Of a DNA stretch of 29,024 nt, positions 23,534-29,024 are shown one piece after another (position 1 is the first letter of the stretch; each line of letters starts with the position of its first letter). The stretch covers positions 1-29,024 of the forward strand of contig CAZZGL010000010.1 of assembly GCA_964654155.1 (NCBI GenBank), read 5' to 3'. This stretch comes from CAG-826 sp964654155. GTDB lineage: Bacteria; Bacillota_I; Bacilli_A; RFN20; CAG-826. Position numbers and translations under genes: made by a program. The notes under the pieces are model-generated. The model saw only the letters and a list, made by a program, of their open reading frames with translations, did not search any database and was not told where the DNA came from.

Positions 23534-26167
23534 ATGCAAGATAAAAAGTATGTCTATCACTTTAAGGAAGCTTATGGTTTAGGCAAAGAGCTTTTAGGTG
23601 GTAAAGGTGCTGGCTTAGCAGAAATGACCCACATTGGAGTCCCAATCCCACAAGGATTTACTGTTTCAACAGAAGCCTGTACTCTTTATTATGACAGTGG
23701 AAAAAACCTTCCAGATTATTTAATTAACGAAATTTATGATGCTATTCATAAAGTTGAAAGTGATTCTGGAAAAACATTTGGTGGAGATCACAATCCATTA
23801 CTCGTTAGCGTTCGTTCAGGCGCTCGTGTTAGTATGCCAGGTATGATGGATACAATCCTTAACCTTGGTTTAAACACCAAAACAGTTGCTGCTTTAGCTA
23901 ACGAAACCGGAAATATCAGATTCGCATATGACTGCTATCGTCGTTTCATTTTAATGTTTACAAACATTGCAAAAGGTCATCCACGTACTGATATGGATAA
24001 AATGCTCGAAGATTTAAAAGAATCTAGAGGATACAAACTTGATACAGAAGTTACTGCAGAAGAATTACAAGAATTAGTCGCAAAATATAAAGATTATTAT
24101 AAATCTACATTTGGCGAAGAATTCCCAGAAGATCCTTATAAACAACTCATTGAAGCTGTAACCGCAGTTTTCCGTTCATGGGATAACCCACGTGCAAATG
24201 TTTATCGTATGATGAATGGTATTCCATATTCATGGGGAACCGCAGTTAACGTTCAATCAATGGCGTTCGGTAATAAAGGCGAAACATCCGGTACTGGTGT
24301 TGCATTCTCACGTGACCCTGCAACTGGTGAAAATGTTATTTCAGCTGAATACTTACCAAATGCTCAAGGTGAAGACGTTGTTGCTGGTATTCGTACACCT
24401 TTCCATATCGATGAATTAAAGAAAAGAATGCCAGAAGTTTATACACAATTCGTTGATACCATTAAGAAAATGGAAGCTCACTATCGTGATATGCAAGATA
24501 TGGAATTTACCGTCGAAGATGGAAAATTATATTTCTTACAAACACGTAACGGTAAGAGAACACCTGCTGCAGCTTTAAAAATCGCATGTGATTTAGTTGA
24601 TGAAGGTGTTATCACCGAAGATGAAGCAGTTTTAAGAATTGATGCTTTAACATTTGATAAATTATTACTTCCTGGATTCGATAGAGATGAACTTGCAAAA
24701 GCCACTCATATCGCAACAGGTTTAGCCGCTGGTCCAGGTGCTGGTACTGGTAAATTAGCCTTTACTGCAGAAGAAGCTGAAGCAAGACACGCTGCTGGTG
24801 AAAAAGTTTTATTAGTTCGTGCCGAAACATCACCAGAAGATATCGTTGGTATGGTTGCCGCAGAAGGTATCTTAACAATGCGTGGTGGTATGACATCACA
24901 TGCCGCAGTCGTTGCTCGTGGTATGGGTAAATGCTGTGTCTGTGGATGTAAAGAAGCTATTATCGATGAAGAAGCAAGAACACTTACCATTAATGGTAAA
25001 GTTTATACCGCTGATGATGTCTTATCATTAGATGGTTCCACAGGTAAAGTTTATCTTGGCGCAATCAAAACCGTTAACCCAGATTTAACCGCTGGTTACT
25101 TTGGTCGTTTAATGGGCTGGGTTGATAGAGCTCGTACCTTAAAAGTCCGTACAAACGCTGATAATCCACGTGATGCAAGACAAGCAAAATTATTTGGTGC
25201 AGAAGGTATTGGCTTATGCCGTACTGAACACATGTTCTTTGAAAAGGATCGTATTTTCTCATTTAGAAAAATGATTTTAGCGGATAATGTCGAAGAACGT
25301 AGAGCCGCTTTAGCGGAAATCGAACCAATGCAACAAAAAGACTTCGAAGAATTATATGAAATTATGGGTGAATTAAATGTTAATGTTCGTTTATTAGATC
25401 CACCTCTCCATGAATTCTTACCACAAGAAGAACACTTAATTGCTGAATTAGCCGCTGCTACAGGTAAAACTGTTGAACAAATCAAAAACCGTGCTGCTGA
25501 ATTACACGAATTCAACCCAATGATGGGACACCGTGGTTGCCGTTTAGCAGTTTCATATCCAGAAATCTGTGAAATGCAAACAAGCGCAATTATTAAAGCC
25601 GCAATTGCAGTTAATAAGAAAGGCATTAAAGTCGAACCAGAAATCATGATACCTCTTGTTTTAGATGTTCGTGAATTACGTTTCGTCAAAGCCATCATTT
25701 CCAAAACTGCTGATAAATTAATTGAAGAAGCAGGAATCGAATTACATTACCATGTTGGTACAATGATTGAAATTCCACGTGCTGCTTTATTATCAGATGA
25801 AATTGCTAAAGAAGCAGAATTCTTCTCATTTGGTACAAACGACTTAACCCAAATGACATTTGGATTTAGCCGTGATGATGCAACAAAATTCTTACCAGAC
25901 TATTATGGAAATAAGATTTTTGAAGAAGATCCATTCAAGACACTCGATCAAGATGGTGTTGGAAAATTAGTTAAAATGTCAGTTGCTGCCGGACGTGCAA
26001 CTCGCCCAGAATTACATGTTGGTGTTTGTGGTGAAACAGGCGGAGATCCAAAATCTGTCGAATTCTACCATAATGCTGGATTAAACTATGTCTCATGTTC
26101 ACCATTCCGTGTTCCTGTTGCTCGTTTAGCTGCTGCACAAGCCGCTATAAAGAATGGTAAAAAATAA
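23534..26167 (+). CDS. ppdK: Pyruvate, phosphate dikinase
   Basis: PPDK interconverts PEP, AMP and PPi with pyruvate, ATP and Pi. The 877 residues match the bacterial enzyme length. The N-terminal ATP-grasp domain includes GGKGAGLAEMTHIG and SVRSGARVSMPGMMDTILNLG. The phosphohistidine domain has GGMTSHAAVVARGMG with His456, and the C-terminal PEP barrel ends in GVCGETGGDP with the catalytic Cys832. A strong AGGAGG supports the start. Codon use differs from its neighbours: Arg is mostly CGT, and many codons end in C, as expected for a very highly expressed gene. This suggests a main role in PPi-linked glycolysis, possibly replacing or supplementing pyruvate kinase. A terminator follows, so it is a single-gene transcript. 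Confidence 0.98.
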   Translation: MQDKKYVYHFKEAYGLGKELLGGKGAGLAEMTHIGVPIPQGFTVSTEACTLYYDSGKNLPDYLINEIYDAIHKVESDSGKTFGGDHNPLLVSVRSGARVSMPGMMDTILNLGLNTKTVAALANETGNIRFAYDCYRRFILMFTNIAKGHPRTDMDKMLEDLKESRGYKLDTEVTAEELQELVAKYKDYYKSTFGEEFPEDPYKQLIEAVTAVFRSWDNPRANVYRMMNGIPYSWGTAVNVQSMAFGNKGETSGTGVAFSRDPATGENVISAEYLPNAQGEDVVAGIRTPFHIDELKKRMPEVYTQFVDTIKKMEAHYRDMQDMEFTVEDGKLYFLQTRNGKRTPAAALKIACDLVDEGVITEDEAVLRIDALTFDKLLLPGFDRDELAKATHIATGLAAGPGAGTGKLAFTAEEAEARHAAGEKVLLVRAETSPEDIVGMVAAEGILTMRGGMTSHAAVVARGMGKCCVCGCKEAIIDEEARTLTINGKVYTADDVLSLDGSTGKVYLGAIKTVNPDLTAGYFGRLMGWVDRARTLKVRTNADNPRDARQAKLFGAEGIGLCRTEHMFFEKDRIFSFRKMILADNVEERRAALAEIEPMQQKDFEELYEIMGELNVNVRLLDPPLHEFLPQEEHLIAELAAATGKTVEQIKNRAAELHEFNPMMGHRGCRLAVSYPEICEMQTSAIIKAAIAVNKKGIKVEPEIMIPLVLDVRELRFVKAIISKTADKLIEEAGIELHYHVGTMIEIPRAALLSDEIAKEAEFFSFGTNDLTQMTFGFSRDDATKFLPDYYGNKIFEEDPFKTLDQDGVGKLVKMSVAAGRATRPELHVGVCGETGGDPKSVEFYHNAGLNYVSCSPFRVPVARLAAAQAAIKNGKK

Positions 26168-26200
26168 GATAAAGATTTTCTAACTTTATATATAAATGCT

Positions 26201-26237
26201 ACTCTCCGATTACTAAAATGTAGTTGGAGAGTTTTTT
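26201..26237 (+). terminator. Intrinsic terminator of ppdK
   Basis: ACTCTCC pairs with GGAGAGT, with an inner ACTA/TAGT stem and a loop AAATG, followed by six T. The next promoter's -35 begins two bases later. Confidence 0.85.
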
Positions 26238-26238
26238 A

Positions 26239-26267
26239 TTGACATCACAAAAGACACCATCTATAAT
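26239..26267 (+). promoter_or_regulatory. Consensus sigma-A promoter of the second tetR-ABC operon
   Basis: Perfect TTGACA, a 17-base spacer, and perfect TATAAT. It is the strongest promoter by sequence in the window, as is common for genes held down by a repressor. Confidence 0.85.
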
Positions 26268-26271
26268 AAAA

Positions 26272-26283
26272 TTACACATGTAA
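26272..26283. promoter_or_regulatory. Candidate operator of the second TetR regulator
   Basis: Inverted repeat TTACA-CA-TGTAA starts 5 bases past the -10, at the likely transcription start. Its short arms make it less certain than the operator of the first TetR gene. Confidence 0.45.
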
Positions 26284-26317
26284 CGCAACAGATGTATTTT
26301 ATATAGGAGGTGATTAT

Positions 26318-26878
26318 ATGCCTAGAAGTAATTTGTTTACAAAAGAAGAAATAATAACTGCGGCGATTGAATTAACAAGAGAAAAAGGATTTAATGCCGT
26401 TTCTGCTCGTTCGCTGGGATACAAATTAGGAACTACTTCACGGCCGATTTTTAGTCATTTTGAAAATATGGCAGATGTACAAAAAAGCATCATAAAAAAA
26501 GCAAATGACATCTACCAAGAGTATCTAAAAGAAGATATGTCAAAGGGAAATTATCCTCCTTACAAAGCAAGCGGCATGGCCTATATTCGTTTTGCAAGGG
26601 AAGAAAAAGAATTATTTAAACTACTTTTTATGTGTGAACGAACAAATGCCGAAAGAGAAAAACAAGCTCCAGAATCAGAATTATTAGTAAATCTTATTTG
26701 TAAGCAAATAAACATCTCAAAAGAAAAAGCATGGCTGTTTTATTTTGAAATGTGGACATTTGTTCACGGAATTGCCGTAATGATAGCTACTAATTTTTAT
26801 GATTGGAGCGAAGAGCTTTGTAGTCAAGCCCTTACCGATATGTATCAAGGATTAAAATATAAATACGAAAACAAATAA
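26318..26878 (+). CDS. TetR-family regulator of the ABC-2 transporter
   Basis: This 186-residue regulator has an N-terminal helix-turn-helix: FTKEEIITAAIELTREKGFNAVSARSLGYKLGTTSRPIFSHF (about 7-48). The C-terminal half (YIRFAREEKELFKLLFMCER, then FEMWTFVHGIAVMIATNFYDW) resembles the WHG-type ligand domain. The ribosome binding site is the ten-base AGGAGGTGAT, a full match to the 16S 3' end. It lies 17 bases before the ATPase gene in the same direction. With a consensus promoter and a palindrome in front, it probably represses its own operon. It is not a close copy of the first TetR in this window. Confidence 0.92.
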   Translation: MPRSNLFTKEEIITAAIELTREKGFNAVSARSLGYKLGTTSRPIFSHFENMADVQKSIIKKANDIYQEYLKEDMSKGNYPPYKASGMAYIRFAREEKELFKLLFMCERTNAEREKQAPESELLVNLICKQINISKEKAWLFYFEMWTFVHGIAVMIATNFYDWSEELCSQALTDMYQGLKYKYENK

Positions 26879-26895
26879 CAAGGAGAACATTTATT

Positions 26896-27807
26896 ATGGA
26901 TAATATTATTCAAATAAGCAATTTAACTAAAAGCTTCGGTGAAGTAAAAGCCGTCCAAAATCTTAGTTTTTGTGTTAAAAAAGGTGAACTATTTGCCTTT
27001 TTAGGTGTTAACGGCGCAGGAAAATCAACCACTATAAATATTATGTGTGGTCAGCTATTTAAAAATGGCGGAAAAATTACAATCAACGGCTTTGATTTAG
27101 ATAAAGATAAAGATTACATTAAAAATGAATTAGGTGTTGTATTTCAAAACTCTGTTTTAGATTCTGCTTTATCTGTTTATGATAATTTACAAAGTCGTGC
27201 CGCATTATATGGAATAACTGGAGAAGAGTTTAAAAAACGTGTTTTAGAACTCGCAGATATCCTTGATTTTAAAAACTTATTAAAACGAACCGTTGGAAAA
27301 TTATCAGGAGGGCAACGTCGTCGTATAGATGTTGCTCGCGCTTTACTACATAAACCTAAAATATTAATATTAGACGAACCAACAACTGGGCTCGATCCTC
27401 AAACAAGAAAAACATTATGGAATGTTATTTATGATCTTCGGAAAAATGAAAAAATGACAGTTTTTCTAACAACCCACTATATGGAAGAAGCTGCAGAAGC
27501 TGATTATGTTGTTATTCTTGATAGCGGAAAAATTGTTGCAGAAGGTACACCTCTTGAACTAAAAAACACATATACTGGTGATTATATTACTCTATATAAT
27601 ATAGATGAAAAAGAAATTCAACAACTAAATGTAAAGTATGAAAAAATAAAAGATGCTTACCGACTATTAGTACCTAACACAAAAGCGGCTACAGAACTTA
27701 TTGTAAAATACCCTCATATTTTTATTGATTATGAAATTACCAAAGGTAAAATGGATGATGTTTTTCTTGCAGTTACAGGTAAAAAATTAGGAGGTAATGA
27801 AAAATGA
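26896..27807 (+). CDS. ABC-2 transporter ATP-binding protein (DrrA/CcmA-like)
   Basis: This soluble ATPase of 303 residues energises an ABC-2 export permease. Motifs are all canonical: Walker A GVNGAGKST (about 37-45), Q-loop VVFQNSVLD, signature LSGGQRRR, Walker B KILILDEPTTGLD, and H-loop LTTHYMEEA. The C-terminal extension after residue 220 fits the DrrA-like accessory domain of drug exporters. AAGGAGAA precedes the start. Its last codon overlaps the permease start (ATGA), as expected for partners made in equal amounts. Confidence 0.94.
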   Translation: MDNIIQISNLTKSFGEVKAVQNLSFCVKKGELFAFLGVNGAGKSTTINIMCGQLFKNGGKITINGFDLDKDKDYIKNELGVVFQNSVLDSALSVYDNLQSRAALYGITGEEFKKRVLELADILDFKNLLKRTVGKLSGGQRRRIDVARALLHKPKILILDEPTTGLDPQTRKTLWNVIYDLRKNEKMTVFLTTHYMEEAAEADYVVILDSGKIVAEGTPLELKNTYTGDYITLYNIDEKEIQQLNVKYEKIKDAYRLLVPNTKAATELIVKYPHIFIDYEITKGKMDDVFLAVTGKKLGGNEK

Positions 27808-28706
27808 GTACAGTTTTAACAATTATGAAACGAAATATAAAACTTTTTTTTAAAGATAAAGGCATGTTTTTTACTTCTTTAATTACTCCTGCAATATTAC
27901 TTGTGTTATATTCAACTTTCTTAGGAAATATATATCGTGATAATTTTGTTTCATCATTTTCTAACGAAATAGAATTGAGCAACAAACTAATTAATGGTCT
28001 TGTTGGTGGAGAAATCATTTCTTCAATCTTAGCGGTTTCCTGCGTTACTGTAGCATTTTGTTCTAACATGTTAATGGTTCAAGATAAAGTAAACGGTACA
28101 ATAAAAGATTTTACTGTTTCTCCTGTAAAACCTGTTACTTTATCACTTTCCTATTATTTTGCTAATTTAATAACTACCCTTTTAATATGTTTTGCTGCTT
28201 GTGGAATGTGTTTAATATATCTTGCAATAGTCGGATGGTTTTTATCATTTAGTGATGTATTACTTATTTTGTTAGATATTACTCTTTTAGTCTTCTTTGG
28301 AAACGCTCTTTCCTCAGTTATTAACTTTTTTCTTAAATCTCAAGGTCAAATTTCTGCAGTTGGAACAATCGTAAGTTCCGCTTATGGGTTTATCTGTGGT
28401 GCTTATATGCCTATTTCATCATTTAATGATGGTTTACAAAAATTTATTTCCTGTTTGCCAGGAACATATGGGACTTCATTAATGCGCAATCACGCAATGC
28501 AAGGAGCGCTCAATGAAATTGAAAGTCTTGGTGTTCCAAAAGATAATATTATTAAATTAAAAGATTCTTTAGATTGTAATTTATACTTTTTTGGCAATTC
28601 TGTATCCATTACTGGAATGTATTTAATTTTAATTATTTCTATTATTGTTTTCTTATCTATTTATATATCTTTAAATGTTTTTGCAAACAAACATAATAAA
28701 AGCTAA
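27804..28706 (+). CDS. ABC-2 type permease
   Basis: This membrane protein of 300 residues has six predicted helices: one near 20-42 after a cytoplasmic amphipathic start (IMKRNIKLFFKDKGMFF), four between about 75 and 205, and a last one near 268-292. An extracytoplasmic loop of about 70 residues precedes the last helix. The pattern is that of ABC-2 permeases paired with DrrA-like ATPases, which export drugs, lipids or polysaccharides. The segment CGAYMPISSFNDGLQKFISCLPGTYG is typical of the family. Translation is coupled to the ATPase. The substrate is unknown. Confidence 0.92.
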   Translation: MSTVLTIMKRNIKLFFKDKGMFFTSLITPAILLVLYSTFLGNIYRDNFVSSFSNEIELSNKLINGLVGGEIISSILAVSCVTVAFCSNMLMVQDKVNGTIKDFTVSPVKPVTLSLSYYFANLITTLLICFAACGMCLIYLAIVGWFLSFSDVLLILLDITLLVFFGNALSSVINFFLKSQGQISAVGTIVSSAYGFICGAYMPISSFNDGLQKFISCLPGTYGTSLMRNHAMQGALNEIESLGVPKDNIIKLKDSLDCNLYFFGNSVSITGMYLILIISIIVFLSIYISLNVFANKHNKS

Positions 28707-28731
28707 TCTTTATTAAATAATTTATAGCTAT

Positions 28732-28770
28732 AAAGGATGTTATAACTAATATGTTTAACACCCTTTTTTT
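28732..28770 (+). terminator. Intrinsic terminator of the second tetR-ABC operon
   Basis: AAAGG-A-TGTTA pairs with TAACA-C-CCTTT around one mismatch, with a 13-base loop and a run of seven T. Confidence 0.75.
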
Positions 28771-28777
28771 GTTTTTT

Positions 28778-28803
28778 AAAAGGATTGCCTATAACGACAA
28801 CCC
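28778..28803 (-). terminator. Probable terminator of the gene at the right edge
   Basis: On the minus strand GGGTTGTC pairs with GGCAATCC (two G-T wobbles) around a 6-base loop, followed by TTTT. It lies 12 bases past the stop of the edge gene and faces the preceding terminator. Confidence 0.5.
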
Positions 28804-28815
28804 TTATTAACAATA

Positions 28816-29024
28816 TTAATTGTATGGTAATTCTGGTGATTCTAACAAATCTGATTTAATAATAATAATAACTTTTCCCGTTGGAAGCCCGCTACTAGTG
28901 TTAATATCTTTAGCTATAGTTATTTTATAATCTCCCTTTTGATATAAATTATATTCTTCTTTAAAATAATAGTGCTCTAAAGTTTTGTAGGGTTTGATAC
29001 CCCCTCTAAAGTTTTGTAGGGAAG
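28816..29024 (-). CDS. 3' end of an unrecognised gene, cut by the window edge
   Basis: An open minus-strand frame runs in from the right edge for 68 codons to a TAA. Its last part, with segments KEEYNLYQKGDYKITIAKD and SSGLPTGKVIIIIKSDLLE, has a convincing protein-like composition with alternating beta-strand character. A terminator-like hairpin follows. I do not recognise the family. The upstream part carries a 29-base repeat unit: the peptide PYKTLE is read in this frame from the copy at 28975-28992, but in another frame from the copy nearer the edge. The gene may therefore be frameshifted, or the true frame may change at the repeat. Confidence 0.5.
   Translation of the reverse strand, partial: SLQNFRGGIKPYKTLEHYYFKEEYNLYQKGDYKITIAKDINTSSGLPTGKVIIIIKSDLLESPELPYN
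28975..29021. repeat. Direct repeat, 18 bases, period 29
   Basis: CTCTAAAGTTTTGTAGGG occurs at 28975-28992 and 29004-29021, separated by 11 bases. The second copy, with the preceding C residues, is nearly self-complementary (CCCT...AGGG). The period is not a multiple of three although the sequence looks coding. More copies may lie outside the window. Confidence 0.75.

Noticed and set aside
25096..25704. 202-codon minus-strand open frame inside ppdK
   Set aside because: It is antisense to strongly conserved PPDK coding sequence, has low-complexity Ser-rich composition, and no ribosome binding site or known motif.
28975..29024. Possible start of a CRISPR array because of the repeated GTTTTGTAGGG-containing unit
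   Set aside because: The period is only 29 bases with an 11-base gap, there are just two copies, no cas genes are nearby, and the sequence reads as coding on the minus strand.
1..29024. tRNA, rRNA, riboswitch or T-box elements
   Set aside because: All gaps are short and AT-rich; none shows a cloverleaf, a T-box TGGNACCGCG-type motif or a known riboswitch core.

Overview
The window is very AT-rich, has strong Shine-Dalgarno sites, and uses TGA as a stop (for example spoVT, tilS-side of spoIIE, and the phosphodiesterase gene). It carries sporulation genes (spoIIE, yabP, yabQ, spoVT), a division gene (divIC) and Firmicute-type sigma-A promoters and intrinsic terminators. This points to a low-GC, spore-forming or formerly spore-forming member of the Bacilli/Erysipelotrichia-like Firmicutes, probably an uncultured gut lineage. 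A wall-less mollicute is unlikely. The species cannot be named from the sequence.

Positions 147-12590 are all on the minus strand. In transcription order they read pth, mfd, spoVT, rqcP(yabO), yabP, yabQ, divIC, spoIIE, tilS, ftsH, dusB. This is the Bacillus subtilis pth-ftsH-dus neighbourhood in compacted form: fin, yabM, yabN(mazG), yabR, yabS, yabT and hprT are missing. The junctions are very tight. Several carry hairpins with T-tracts that overlap stop codons or ribosome binding sites, and a sigma-G-like promoter precedes spoVT.

Positions 12654-15673 hold a GPH-type sugar/cation symporter, a convergent small cysteine-rich DUF1540-like gene, and a two-gene operon of a PAP2 phosphatase and an RsuA-type pseudouridine synthase. 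Positions 15823-20375 form one drug-efflux module: a TetR regulator with a palindromic operator, then two half-transporters of an asymmetric heterodimeric ABC exporter, closed by a terminator. A 333-base non-coding stretch follows, with an unexplained perfect hairpin and a bidirectional terminator.

Positions 20649-23322 (minus) hold an FGGY sugar kinase overlapping a type I phosphodiesterase, probably a small catabolic or salvage operon of unknown substrate. Divergent from it is ppdK, pyruvate phosphate dikinase. Its codon use differs from its neighbours and suggests very high expression and a central role in glycolysis. Positions 26239-28770 form a second TetR-ABC module (ABC-2 type) with a consensus promoter and a palindrome. 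The right edge contains the 3' end of a further minus-strand gene, whose coding region carries a 29-base direct repeat that changes frame.
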